NCBI RefSeq assembly: GCF_037975245.1
Contig: NC_092582.1
Location: 21,726,577 to 21,790,576, forward strand
DNA length: 64,000 bases
Origin: Apostichopus japonicus
Lineage: Eukaryota > Echinodermata > Holothuroidea > Aspidochirotida > Stichopodidae
Direction: 5' to 3'
The stretch's first letter is position 1; each line of letters starts with the position of its first letter. The translations under genes were made by a program, and so were the position numbers. Shown here piece after piece: positions 51,501 through 57,300 of the stretch. A model generated the notes under the pieces. That model saw only the letters and a list, made by a program, of their open reading frames with translations. It did not search any database and was not told where the DNA came from.

Positions 51501-54289
51501 CCATTAGACAGTTCGGTTAATTGGCAGTTACCTAGAACCACCAACCACCAAGGGGGAGGTGTGAGGAGTAACACTTAGTGCCAGTAATCACCTCTGGCAA
51601 CTAAATTCATTATCAATGAGAAGAGCAAGTGACTGGTCAAACAGTGCACTGAAAACAGACTAGACATTAAATCAGTTAACAAAAATGCTGTTAAATAAGA
51701 GGGTGGGTTTTCAAACTGCATTATCATAATTAAATAAAGAAAAGGACAAGCAGTCTGTACCGAAAGTGCTCTGTAACTCATTGAGAATTGTAAAATGTAC
51801 ATATGTTGTTCCATATCGAGGTCTATGCATCCTAATATTGAATAAAACCACAATACAGTTTTGCCCATGTGCATCTAGTGTTATCCCACCTGCTTGCTTC
51901 ATTCAATTTTTGGTGCAAGATGTATGAACTTCAAGTATTAGCTCAAAAACTGCACATGATGTAGGACTTGAATGCAAATTACCACCAGTACACTTTGAAT
52001 ATGTTTTTCTTTCATTAGTGAAAATTAAATTGCCAGCTGGACTGTACTATGCTTTGAACCTCAGTACTTAGGTTTGCCCATGTGTTGAATCTCTCCTTTG
52101 ATATGGGTATTATAACTGCTATGTTTGTTATGTATGCTGATATGTACTGTATGCTATGCTATGTATGCTGCTATGTATGCTATAACTGCTATGCTATGCA
52201 ACTGCTTTGATGTGTACTGTACATGTACTGTTGCCCTGCAATAGTTCCATAGCCCTATACATGATCACTCACCACAAAGAAGATTACCTGAAGCATCCTA
52301 AGTGTGTTATAAGATTGTTTAATTCCTCTATCCTTCACTGCACAGGACAAGCTTAGTTTAAAATAGTAATCTGGACAGAGGACACACGCAACAGACTATA
52401 CAGAAAGGGTTGGTCTGACACATACTTAAGAGACTTACATCAGGAGAAGAAGCGCAGTTATAAATACACACAGAATCATACGGTAACCCCTACACACACA
52501 TATCATACACAAATTAGGCCTATACACTTCAAAATACAACAAGAAAGTTGCAGAAAATTACATGCCACTTTCAACTGAACAAATTCATTTGGTAACAGAA
52601 ATGGGTTGTTCTAGAACTTCTGGAAGGGTTTCAGTAAGGAAAACTCAGTGAATGGCTATGGTGAATGAAATATACTTAACGCAACAGGTAAATTAAAATT
52701 AAGGGAATAAACTGAAAATTGAAAACAAAACAACAGGAAGAGAAAGAAAAATTTGGAAAACTTAATACAATGAGCATTGCTCTAATACATTAGCAATTTA
52801 CTTAAAACGATTAGGTTATAACTGTACAAGAAAGTTACATACAATTCTATGTCTAACAAATAGGCACTGCTTTATGTTCCCAAACATTCTATAGAGTTTT
52901 TATTATTTCCACTTTTACTGTTCTGGGAATTTTTACCAAATTGATTCCCACTGCTGATAGAAAGTTGACAGTAAGCAGGAAAAAATATTTGACCTAATGT
53001 TAGGGTTTGTTAAGGTTAGTTGAGGATCTGGCAGATGTATACAGCTGATTTATCACTTCCAAAGACAAGAATATATTTGTTAATCTCATCACTTTTTTGA
53101 CAGCATGAATTACCAGAGAGGTTATCTTAATGTTCTGGGACTAGAGATTAGGTATGTTGCCTGGGTAACAACAGTGAACCACAGCTGTTGGTGGGAACAT
53201 TTGTCATGAAACAATAATTGATGGCAGTCTCTAGTTATTTGTGAGTAGGCAAAGAGTGATGTCAGGCTAAATATATCTAACACTTGTTGCGCAAAAAGGA
53301 AATTATCAAACTCCAATTTCAAGCAAAACTAGCCAACAAAAGAATTTTTTGTCTTTCCACAAGCACTTTCCCAAGACTTCCCAGTTACGTGTCAACTTGC
53401 TTTCAATTACTCTAGCAACCAGAATACAAAAATGCATTGTGGTTGCGATGATGTAGCATGAGCAGTTTTCTTCATGAATCTGACGTAATGTATAGTGAGG
53501 GTGTACATGTTTACAAGGGTTTCACGATTTGACATCTGATGACCCCAAATGACCTTTGACTTCCACTGAAACAAAAGGCTTCTCTAACTCAATTTGGTAC
53601 TTCTACACACTAAATTAGAGGTCGGCCCAAGCTTCCAGTATTGAGATATCTTGATTACGAGGTTTTCACAATTTGACCCCTGGTGACCCCAAATGACCTT
53701 TGCCCTCCACCAAAATCAATAGACTATTTGTACTCAATGTGGTTCTTCTACACACTAAATATGAAGTCTGCCCATGCTTTCCATCTTGATACAGTATATC
53801 ATGTTAACAAGGTTTTCACAATTGACCCCTGATGACCCCAAATGACCTTTGACCTCCACCTAAACCACAAGCACTTTCCCAAGACATCCCAGTTACATGT
53901 CGACTTGCTTTGAAGTACTAACAATAAACCAGTATTTGGCTACATTCTCTGCAGTAACTCATCTCTAAGCATTACCCCTAAAGTATTAATCTGCCATGTT
54001 GAAGCTGATATTCTTTTTCAACATAATCCAACTTTAATACATACATCATCAAATAACAATCAGAAGAAGATCGAGAAAACCTCAAATTGAATGAACGACT
54101 TCTGCAGGCAATTATGAACATCCGCCATGCAAATTGGATCAATCGATCTGGACATGAAGCGTGAGATTAAAATCTTACTTTGGCTTGAAAGTTGATCCCA
54201 TGCTGGAATGCTTCATCACTATGTAAGGGTATCCTGGTATCATAGGCATCCTCCACCAGATTGTACTTGCTGCGACCACGAGACGGCAT
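1380..54289 (-). CDS. NOS1AP: NOS1AP/CAPON-like PTB adaptor, 7 exons, 3' partial
   Basis: Spliced CDS: join(1380..1486, 3232..3388, 15200..15308, 16767..16819, 22199..22294, 37511..37582, 54179..54289) on the minus strand. The parts total 705 nt, 235 codons, with no stop and matching phases at every junction. The product begins [20 protein letters not shown] and contains the blocks [51 protein letters not shown] and [19 protein letters not shown]. From memory, these match the N-terminus and phosphotyrosine-binding (PTB) domain of vertebrate NOS1AP nearly residue for residue. In vertebrates the protein is a cytoplasmic adaptor: its C-terminus binds the PDZ domain of neuronal NO synthase and its PTB domain binds Dexras1 and other partners. 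The C-terminal nNOS-binding part would lie below base 1, so that function cannot be checked here. All donors are GT and all acceptors AG. Confidence 0.93.
1495..1507 (+). promoter_or_regulatory. Perfect DR1 (AGGTCAAAGGTCA) at exon 7 acceptor
   Basis: AGGTCA-A-AGGTCA on the plus strand, the consensus for HNF4 or RXR-type nuclear receptors. On the gene strand the same bases form part of the pyrimidine tract of exon 7's acceptor. It may be a leftover of the DR1-bearing repeat family or chance; no function is shown. Confidence 0.3.
2112..2290 (-). mobile_element. tRNA-derived SINE, 5'-truncated copy
   Basis: The minus strand matches the body of the SINE at 50885-51125 (shared GTAACTGG/CTGTAACTGG, GTCAATTGTC and GCCTCATTGGCTT blocks) and ends in a (ATAC)n tail. 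The tRNA-like head is missing, as usual for truncated reverse transcription. Confidence 0.8.
3232..3388 (-). CDS. NOS1AP: NOS1AP coding exon 6 (end of PTB domain)
   Basis: 157 nt (52 codons plus 1 nt), phase 0 in and phase 1 out. It begins [20 protein letters not shown], the C-terminal alpha helix that closes the PTB fold, and continues through [20 protein letters not shown] to ...NTKQ. The acceptor is TATGTATTCACCAG and the donor GTAAAT. The part after KLSIQQ has no vertebrate counterpart I can recall and is probably linker. A shorter 3' end cannot be excluded, but no earlier good GT donor is seen. Confidence 0.9.
4780..4990. repeat. Single unit of the DR1-bearing repeat
   Basis: One diverged unit: TGACCTCTGCTGACCTCAGATGACCTTCGACC, followed by TTTCTTGTATTCACTTAGATGG, the same order of segments as in the larger arrays. 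The DR1 core is mutated. Confidence 0.6.
7920..8345. repeat. DR1-bearing repeat array, about 147-bp period
   Basis: Three diverged units, each with TTGACCTC...TGACC.TTGACCTC followed by CTTGTACTCA and ACTAAG-type segments. One perfect TGACCTTTGACCT at 7972-7984. The same family occurs at 44490-45200 and 53505-53860. Confidence 0.75.
9056..9185. repeat. G-rich minisatellite
   Basis: Degenerate 13-20 bp units of the type ACTGGGGGTCACG repeated about eight times. Several runs of four to six G on the plus strand could form G-quadruplexes. No coding evidence. Confidence 0.75.
10023..10829. repeat. 89-bp satellite, nine copies
   Basis: Nine tandem units with TAGATTGTCTC at 10034, 10123, 10211, 10300, 10389, 10478, 10567, 10656 and 10745 (spacing 89, once 88). 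Variant bases show units 4-6 are repeated as units 7-9, giving a 267-bp higher-order unit. The reading frames within it are repetitive and not genes. Confidence 0.95.
15200..15308 (-). CDS. NOS1AP: NOS1AP coding exon 5
   Basis: 109 nt. The first base completes the split Arg codon from exon 4; then 36 codons run from [20 protein letters not shown] to NVFKSHKK. The acceptor is TTTCTTTCCCCTTCAG and the donor GTCAGT, a less common +3 base. This is the best-conserved block of the PTB domain and identifies the gene on its own. It is separated from exon 4 by 1.46 kb and from exon 6 by 11.8 kb. Confidence 0.94.
15309..16766 (-). other. NOS1AP intron 4 (1.46 kb)
   Basis: A short intron with donor GTATAA and acceptor CCCCTTCAG. 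It contains a C-homopolymer (15734-15747) and a T tract near 15470. No gene or transposon is recognised. Confidence 0.85.
16767..16819 (-). CDS. NOS1AP: NOS1AP coding exon 4 (53 nt)
   Basis: A short exon encoding [17 protein letters not shown] plus the first two bases of an Arg codon. It starts in phase 0 after acceptor TTTCTTCTTTCACTAG and ends at a weaker donor, GTATAA. It corresponds to the EWTWDE...PIYR part of vertebrate NOS1AP. The residues just before it (RKKKKR to DYNW) are a few shorter than the longest human isoform I remember, so an optional micro-exon or alternative acceptor is possible but not visible. Confidence 0.88.
17036..17128. repeat. AT-rich tandem repeat
   Basis: TTATGTAAATTAA-type units repeated about seven times, in places TTTATTTATGTAA. 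Pure A/T/G composition; no gene. Confidence 0.8.
19260..19830. mobile_element. Long-TIR foldback MITE, possible TTAA target
   Basis: Terminal arms of about 120 bp are inverted matches. They include AGTCCAGGTC at the outer end and GGAACATAATCTAAGCATTC (left) with its inverted match near 19770. A TTAA lies at each end (19260-19263 and 19827-19830). Arms of this length and a TTAA target fit Kolobok- or piggyBac-like MITEs; the superfamily is inferred. No transposase is present. Confidence 0.75.
21530..21954 (+). mobile_element. hAT-type non-autonomous element, third family
   Basis: 425 bp. Terminal repeats are CAGGGGGGTAGGAA and TTCCTACCTCCCTG, flanked by the 8-bp duplication ATACTCAT (21522-21529 and 21955-21962). 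Subterminal GGGGGCACGTGCCCCCC forms a hairpin. It has no transposase ORF. It lies 245 bp downstream of exon 3 (in gene direction). Confidence 0.85.
22199..22294 (-). CDS. NOS1AP: NOS1AP coding exon 3
   Basis: 96 nt, 32 codons (phase 0 to phase 0), from [12 protein letters not shown] to VSLRKKKKR. The acceptor is TTTTGTCTTTTCATCAG and the donor GTAAGT. The two lysine-rich stretches flanking a hydrophobic strand ([14 protein letters not shown]) match the vertebrate PTB segment. The DIRS retrotransposon ends only about 160 bp upstream of this acceptor on the same strand; the splice site itself looks intact. Confidence 0.93.
22495..22628 (-). repeat. DIRS inverted terminal repeat, 3' (left) copy
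   Basis: Near-identical reverse complement of 28848-28981, including the inner hairpin-like GACCGGACCCCCC/TTCCGGTC block. The outer extension GCTCGTCACTCGTAAATATC (as read on the minus strand) differs from the right-hand extension. DIRS elements have such non-identical outer ends, which are both copied in the internal complementary region. Confidence 0.9.
22629..23089 (-). other. DIRS 3' region between left ITR and internal complementary region
   Basis: 460 bp of GC-rich, non-coding-looking sequence with C/G-run blocks (CCCTCCCCGGCGCAGCGGG near 22765). Such a segment between recombinase and terminal repeat is usual in DIRS elements. No ORF is supported. Confidence 0.6.
23090..23188 (-). repeat. 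DIRS internal complementary region
   Basis: About 99 bp that, on the minus strand, read GGTGCTAAGGTTGTGAGG, then the right outer extension, then the left outer extension, then GTAAGCTCGTC and GAGCTTACCTGTCTCC-type sequence. It therefore bridges both ends of the element, as the circular-junction template of DIRS1 does. A few mismatches to the termini exist (ACAAGTAAG against ACAGGTAAG; TTATTGG against TTACTGG). The recombinase stop codon lies inside it. Confidence 0.9.
23181..24194 (-). CDS. DIRS tyrosine recombinase
   Basis: The domain begins with a SAM-like N-terminal core ([18 protein letters not shown]) and continues to the catalytic set: Arg in [11 protein letters not shown], His and Arg in AHDVRG, Trp in AAAWKTP (the position often His) and the nucleophile Tyr in FVACYL (codon 23298-23300). 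All five are present, so the enzyme looks intact. The chosen ATG at 24194 overlaps the RT ORF by 112 nt. The frame is open up to 26081, but upstream residues are Arg/Pro-rich and look like a shadow of the RT frame. The stop TAA at 23181-23183 lies within the internal complementary region. Confidence 0.9.
   Translation of the reverse strand: MAADARRGTTAATYDSRLRKFDQWCRPRQILLPAASVTQIAEFLLSLFGEGKQVSTIRNYRSAIAAIHQGFPDGSTLSNNPYIAQLIKGMANRRPQIRRLAPSWGLSAVLHALAGPPYEPMANASLAALTKKTLFLVAVASARRRSCLHALSTKQNHIRFEGHGVRMVPDPSFIAKNQTLTFLPGDIFIPEIKTMSSVAEDKRWCPVRALKWYLNKTEKLRQSTSLFIIPRPPYAAASKDTLSRWLVEIIRPFTSGTSRPRAHDVRGVAASTALFAGIPVEDILKAAAWKTPTTFVACYLTDTLHAEAAFGSAVMRGPVGNRSHPSGLPPSGSATRC
24083..26188 (-). 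CDS. DIRS reverse transcriptase / RNase H / methyltransferase-like protein (701 aa)
   Basis: The RT domain occupies about residues 85-285. Motif A is VDLRDAY (D162), the fingers carry [17 protein letters not shown] (115-131), LPFGLATAP is at 194-202 and the catalytic YLDD at 226-229. RNase H follows (about 388-505) with the acidic set D393 (TTDAS), E425, D450 (FTDN) and D501 (DALSRG). A C-terminal module with IDLFATHKN (532-540), SPPL (573-576) and [12 protein letters not shown] matches the Dam-like methyltransferase-related region of DIRS elements; its catalytic integrity is unknown. All catalytic residues of RT and RNase H are present. It overlaps gag by 44 nt at its start and the recombinase at its end. 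Confidence 0.95.
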   Translation of the reverse strand: MTAPPIDQRSPPSPRGAHLTAAIPPVGGRLTNFSQQWEFIGGDKWVLDTVKHGYKIEFSSSPPFGGGGRQTLTPTDPVKCLALEGEILALLAKQAITRVPEETGPLFRSSFFLTKKRDGTWRPILNLKPLNTKHIRPKHFRMETLNLILPLLRKGMWAATVDLRDAYLHILIHKEHRRFLAFRYAEQDYQFRALPFGLATAPRTFTRVAGAVVAYLRKRGVTLYVYLDDWLVVGNSLSEATNNVHKTLQTLQELGWIVNQKKSRLSPSQTIQFLGAILDFTTGVARPAEERVAAVKATTQQILAHRGSPTGTWLRALGLMASLVDIVRLCRLHMRPLQLHLLRSADPTDPDKTTLIYRSEEVTQHFRWWLDPNNWSSGVPFAIQLPMTSITTDASLSGWGAHWSNRTAWGTWSQTETSLHINILEMMAVKRALEAFNDHVQGTITTIFTDNTTVVAYINRQGGTRSERLCRLAWEVITAAEDSGTILRASHIAGKLNVMADALSRGHIDPNEWSLEQETCDRIFSIFGRPTIDLFATHKNNKLQTFCSRRFHPLAYHTDAMSLSWDHMDAYISPPLCMIGQVLRKIRNSKGRFTLIAPFWPRRPWFAEIPQLLMDVPVSLPDKPHLLSQRQGTLSHPDIKGLQLVAWRLSGLPYDREAFQKQLPRWQPTLEGERPQRLTIPVCGSSTNGADRDRYCCLLPL
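26145..28265 (-). CDS. DIRS gag-like protein (706 aa)
   Basis: First ORF of the DIRS element. The N-terminus has a cysteine cluster (C8-x2-C11, C26-x2-C29-x2-C32, C38-x2-C41) that looks like a metal-binding domain. Residues about 86-119 are Glu-rich, residues about 193-279 are a dense Arg/Ser region resembling SR splicing factors, and a predicted globular portion follows (about 370-620). The C-terminus is Arg/Gly/Pro-rich. It is presumed to be the structural, RNA-binding protein of the element; that role is inferred from position. It ends 44 nt inside the start of the RT ORF, in a different frame. Confidence 0.85.
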   Translation of the reverse strand: MSRNPLKCINCSMFRPGRAWDEHDLCPKCRSCTRRDPCLVCIKFTPAQWQDIDLWLEGLRSKLQGRLDSIPSAIGAPEVPGITGDREEEGVVEREVEESGQERAEGEKEVEREERERERIPLTAPATSGSVTARGKGRSKGKAPARKRPPKQRHSSAGLETPSQSGPQLNRPTERGPPAVGGSGPKERATEGTRRRSRSRSREPDREPERRVPTEIPARESRERESSRRPRRERSGSHTRSPRRRERKRYSPISDESSDSSDDGYRRSKRRRRSPRRRQEEEPAWLSKLTGLLRPLLEQRTSTVADVAPGPTSPVSTMALQPAPDPDALDCRASVNLSGLEDEGEPIDPDPLDYDPMEDSFGHNYEPEEAPVTGGALPQELITRAADIFRRHLGFEEPETQPQKAGRVSKLTATGEASYKPKTTIPVDATCYDRFEAIANKTKWTAFPARADRAVRVPDEAWKDLFRCPTIPQEAKERLKAEQGASSTHVFKTPDQRKLEELLVEVDMAARSGMKFASVLMLSAEVLMRHHQQLPEDSSQVSRDEAGQLLLLLGPLVRLAYDQFARVATRSVKARRQNIVSAIHWPSTEAKDRMLELPILGEDLFAGCFQKKLQEEVARRETLAKSEFRPPPTQRTRPFRPRESRAPRGTRAAPAKSMSRGALRGRSRGAAFRPTRPWAPRGGRGSTSTRRDSDRSSNRPAFAAQP
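28266..28847 (-). other. DIRS 5' leader
   Basis: 580 bp between the right terminal repeat and the gag-like start codon. No ORF of interest is on the sense strand. It is moderately GC-rich and CpG-bearing. A promoter or initiator cannot be placed from sequence alone. Confidence 0.6.
28848..28981 (-). repeat. DIRS inverted terminal repeat, 5' (right) copy
   Basis: Inverted match to 22495-22628. The 123 bp from 28859 to 28981 differ from the other copy by only one visible base; about 10 further bases match less well. Its outer end, GTAAGCGAGGAGCGAAGTAAATA, lies at 28976-28998. It probably holds the promoter of the element, being upstream of gag. Confidence 0.9.
30112..31544 (+). mobile_element. 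hAT-type non-autonomous element, 1.4 kb
   Basis: Terminal inverted repeats TAGTGTTGC (left) and GCAACACTA (right), with the 8-bp duplication CTTTAAAT (30104-30111 and 31545-31552). Both subterminal 90-bp zones are packed with palindromic CCGATATCGG-type motifs, probably transposase binding sites. The internal 1.2 kb contains no long ORF, so it must be mobilised in trans if at all. Confidence 0.9.
32683..32750 (+). mobile_element. Degenerate tRNA-like SINE head
   Basis: GCTGGGAAGCTCAGTTGGG looks like an A box region and GGTCTTGTAACCCAGAGTTC like an anticodon arm with TGT, but the B box is decayed. No cloverleaf can be completed, so it is more likely a fossil SINE than a tRNA gene. Confidence 0.4.
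36480..36850. promoter_or_regulatory. CpG-bearing unique segment in intron 2, possible regulatory region
   Basis: Compared with its AT-rich surroundings this stretch is GC-richer and CpG-bearing (CAGCGCGCAGCAGCGCGCTG near 36780, ACGTCAGAG near 36570, TGATGTCATGAGG near 36832). It lacks an ORF and known repeat structure. It is 0.7 to 1 kb downstream of exon 2. It could be an internal promoter or enhancer; that is inference from composition only. Confidence 0.3.
37511..37582 (-). CDS. NOS1AP: NOS1AP coding exon 2
   Basis: 72 nt, exactly 24 codons (phase 0 to phase 0), from [10 protein letters not shown] to VAAMRRIR. The acceptor is a pyrimidine-rich run ending CCATCCACAG and the donor is GTAAGT. 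The GxLDVPRP and [11 protein letters not shown] blocks are hallmarks of the first strand and helix of the NOS1AP PTB domain. The exon follows an intron of about 16.6 kb and precedes one of 15.2 kb, which holds the DIRS retrotransposon. Confidence 0.93.
39535..39568. repeat. Poly-T tract (34 T)
   Basis: An unbroken T run 40 bp from the MITE at 39609. On the minus strand it is a long poly-A, so it could be the tail of a processed insertion, but no body is recognised next to it. Confidence 0.9.
39609..39972 (-). mobile_element. hAT-type MITE, copy 2
   Basis: Same family as 838-1187 in reverse orientation, 364 bp. Ends are CAGTGGCGTAGG and CCTACGCCCTTG, flanked by GTGCAGAG (39601-39608 and 39973-39980). 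It shares the G/C-run ends and the internal CAAATTGCATCTRAGGCCA motif, which occurs twice per copy. It lies 40 bp from a 34-T tract. Confidence 0.9.
44490..45200. repeat. DR1-bearing repeat array, four to five copies
   Basis: Units at roughly 141-150 bp spacing. Perfect TGACCTTTGACCT is at 44934-44946 and 45075-45087, and a triple half-site TGACCTTTGACCTTTGACCT at 44643-44662. Between them are shared blocks for CTTCTTGTACTCAATATG, ACATCCACAT, GAGAAGTATCCATG and TTGAGATATC. Confidence 0.85.
45362..45382. repeat. Poly-G tract (21 G)
   Basis: An unbroken G run following TGTCTAAAC. Similar mononucleotide tracts are at 35706-35722 (17 G), 9322-9341 (C with one G), 15734-15747 (14 C) and 2028-2039 (12 C). 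Length is probably assembly-sensitive. Confidence 0.9.
45883..46400. repeat. 149-bp tandem repeat, three and a half copies
   Basis: GGACTGAAG-type anchors at 45891, 46042, 46190 and 46339 give spacings of 151, 148 and 149. Each unit carries a run of TTTTGCTTCTTTTAGCGATA and a TTTCAGGACTGAA block that resembles a 3' splice site. The third and fourth units are nearly identical; the first is diverged. Confidence 0.85.
47267..47296 (+). ncRNA. Hammerhead-ribozyme-like motif (degenerate)
   Basis: CTGAAGA, then A, the perfect stem GATCC-TGCTA-GGATC, then GAAA. This is the CUGANGA / stem II / GAAA core of a hammerhead with one additional A before stem II. Similar motifs end Penelope-like elements and retrozymes. 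Stem III and the cleavage site cannot be drawn convincingly, and no retroelement ORF is beside it. Confidence 0.35.
50885..51125 (+). mobile_element. tRNA-derived SINE, full-length copy
   Basis: The head resembles a tRNA: A box TAGCTCAGTGG (50892-50902), B box GGTTCGAGTCA (50936-50946), acceptor-like GGAGTG/CACTCC pairing. A tRNA-unrelated body of about 150 bp follows and ends in AAAATACATAC. The body is shared with 2112-2290, so this is a repeat family, not a stand-alone tRNA gene. RNA polymerase III transcription is expected from the boxes. Confidence 0.8.
52100..52235. repeat. ATGCT/ATGTAT-rich simple repeat
   Basis: Irregular tandem GCTATGTATGCTGCTATG-type sequence. No coding potential. 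Confidence 0.75.
53505..53925. repeat. DR1-bearing repeat array, three copies
   Basis: Three units about 147 bp apart with TGACCCCAAATGACCTTTG; the last is a perfect TGACCTTTGACCT at 53843-53855. The array is followed by a copy of a block of about 60 bp that also precedes it (53353-53420 against 53866-53925). Confidence 0.85.
54179..54289 (-). CDS. NOS1AP: NOS1AP coding exon 1 (start codon)
   Basis: 37 codons, starting [20 protein letters not shown] and ending GINFQAK just before the donor GTAAGA (phase 0). The start ATG is at 54287-54289. The reading frame and the MPS start match vertebrate NOS1AP, which fixes the choice of start. A good acceptor (pyrimidine-rich run ending CTCCTCCTAG) precedes it, so the exon probably spans 54179-54316 with 27 nt of 5' UTR. 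At least one non-coding leader exon should therefore lie upstream. The segment forms the first strand region leading into the PTB domain. Confidence 0.93.
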
Positions 54290-54316
54290 TGTGAAGGTTC
54301 CTTGGTCCAAAGGATG

Positions 54317-57300
54317 CTAGGAGGAGAAAACAAGAATTATCCATGACCTCATAATCTAAGATTAACCAAGCATTTATGTCTTATCCTTTTAGCTGACGGA
54401 ATAACGTCTTCCTCTACCCCTTTAAAGTCATCACAGTTCCACTAAGTTATCACCCTGACTAGTCTGGTCACTCTCAATGTCTTTATCCTCTTGTTGCTAA
54501 GTATGTGAAATAGTATTTTATTTGCCTCTTTCTCTTCATTTAAATATTGAATCTATCATACTAAATGAGGCATCAATTTTTCAACATGAGATGAGTCTAA
54601 CTAACTACTTGAGAATCTCTTGATCATCTTCCACAGCTAGTAGAGAGAATCTGCATCTATCTTGGACTACAGTAATTATTGACTAAGTGCTCAGTTTCCT
54701 TAATATAACTGGAACACAACCTTTAATCAATATCTTTGTCAGCAATATTTTCTCCCGACTTCATCAACTTTCCGGGCATGTTCCATAGAATGTTGATGTG
54801 ATGAAAGACCGGCAAACATTCCACCTGCAATGAAATATTGTACGGTCGAACCTCTCACTGTAACAGTACACACAGACTTGGTTGTCCATGAAGTGTTTGC
54901 AATCCACAAACAGTCTTGCCTTGGCAGCATCAGTCTTTAGACATCATTAGCACCTTTTACATCTACAGTTAAATTTTGAATAGTCACTGTGCACATACAA
55001 ATGTCTTACAACATACATAATGGAAACTATGACTGTTTGGTTTAAATATTGAGCACTCCCTGAGCCCCAAACTTTAGTATTAGTGTAAGTGCAATATCCT
55101 GTGTACGAGAACTCAAGAACAAGGTCCAGCCGTGAGTTACTAGTTAGTACAGAAGAAAATGCACTGGAGTATGAGCATGGATATGAGTACTAGAAGCCAC
55201 ATTATCCCCCACCCCCCCACCCTGGTGATGTTTTCTTTTATTCAAACAAGTGATTTGTTTCCAGGTAAGATCAGCCTGTTTCCTAAAACACTTTATAAAA
55301 TTGTGCTGGTTTTGTTTTCCTGCTTGAATACAATGCCATTTTGACCACAACATATTGGTATTATTTGATTTGTATTTCCTTCACTGGAAGTACTTCACTA
55401 CCTGACTTTTCATAATTGGTTCTGTAACTACCATAACAGTCGTAAGAATTATTTTTCAAAGGAAATCGGAACGCCAGAAACAATATTCCTGACATCAGTG
55501 AAAGAACAATAACTTTGCTGCCAACCATCCGGTTAGAACAAGATTGGTAGACCCTAAACTGGAAGGAATCTTTCCTGTAAAAGGCACACCTGAGTTTGTC
55601 TGTACCACCAGCTCTGCTTTAATCGGATGCACCAATCTCTAGTAGGAAATGTAGATGTTTGTATTTGACAAAGCCAACTGGCATTTTCAATAAAAAATTC
55701 CCACATAAATACCATAATTTAGGCTATCAGCCAACAACTTTTAAGTTTTTCCCAATCTGCTTTTTGCATATGCTAATACTAGTAGCATAAAATCTGTTAG
55801 AGGGATAACATGTTGAGGCCTGAATCAAATTCATTAAATAATCTCTCCTTAATCGGTCACTTGGTTTATAGAACATCTGGGGGAAGGTCTTAGTTTGATG
55901 GAGCCTAGGTAGATCACAAAAAGCTTATTATCTCAGTTTTGTCAAAACTGTTGAAAAAAGTAGCAGAAACCTGAGCAATTAAGATATACAAGGCAGACCA
56001 AAACGAAACAATCAAGAATAAACTGCTCTGTAAGACTGCAACCACATCAGAACTGAGAGATTTTAAGTTTAAATAACTCACAAATTATCAAAGAGGACAA
56101 TATTTGCCATTATGGCACTACAGACAACCTGCTGTAGGTGATCCACTCCAGGGAAGAATGGAGATTTTAGCTAGTCTAACTAGGTAACATTCAATCTATT
56201 CAATATTCTGAGTTGGGAAAGAGATATTGAGATGGGGTTTTCAACTAACAGTGTGGAATAATGCTTTTCTTTCCATAACTGCCATATTGTCTGTCACTGG
56301 GGATATCCCTTTCTTTACTGCAATTTATCAAATTTCAACAAAATGGAAAATGAGATTTGAGAGCTCTACCTTTTACTGAACTAAATCTGTGAGCTCCCTA
56401 ACTTAATTGACACAATCAGCACCTATAGAACTTAATTAAACAAACCAACAGGTACACTTTATGGTACAATTTAAAACTCAAATTTGACAATAAATGGTCC
56501 TCTTCCAATTCTTACAATCCATATATTTCAGTTTCCCATCACATGCTCTCAAGTATCTAGTACAGTACATGATATTATAAACCTGTTTTACCATGTTAAA
56601 CCTATGAAGTGCTATATCAATTCAAGTAAGTCTTATCAGCCAACTTGGGTATGATGCACTCAGCTTTGAACTAAGTACTATAGCATTACTAGCCTTTCCA
56701 CAAAGTATTTAATGATCACAATTATTCAGATATTATGCAAAGTAGGCCTCCTGTAGCTCTACCTGCAATAAAAACATATTTGTAGGAATATGTTGTGGGG
56801 AGACAGGTAAGCGAGGAGCGAAGTAAATACATATTTGTAGGAATATTATAAGCAATCACATTCACATGTTTGGTTCGCATGGTTCCAAAATTAGCAGATA
56901 TTGTTGAGACCTGTAGTTAAACGCCTGTTATGACACTAATTCAACACACTTCTTAAACACACTTCTTATAATATGTTCAGTACTAATGTATTATTGTGCT
57001 GAAGGAGATGTCACATAGGAAATTACACAAACTCTACAGCTCTGCTTTAAGTTAGTTCTGAGAACTGCCCTTAAAATAAACAATATGAATCACATCCACC
57101 AAATATCACAATTTCACACTTTCTTGTTCTCCTTTATATTACAGATTCTTTCCAGAAAGAGAAATTTATTTCTGTACTTTGATGTCACAATCTAAGGACA
57201 TTTTGGTGTGAAACCTTGGGAAAAGTACTCCCGGAAACTTCAATCAATTTTAGCGAAATACTGTAAACGTCAGGGTCGGTGCAAACAAATGAATGCATGA

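Larger units (their letters stand above)
37583..54178 (-). other. NOS1AP intron 1 (16.6 kb), repeat-rich
   Basis: Bounded by donor GTAAGA at its upstream end and acceptor CCATCCACAG at its downstream end. It contains the hAT MITE at 39609-39972 beside a 34-T tract, DR1-bearing repeats (44.5-45.2 kb and 53.5-53.9 kb), a 21-G tract, a four-copy 149-bp repeat, a hammerhead-like motif, a tRNA-derived SINE and an ATGCT-rich simple repeat. No other gene is seen on either strand. Confidence 0.85.
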
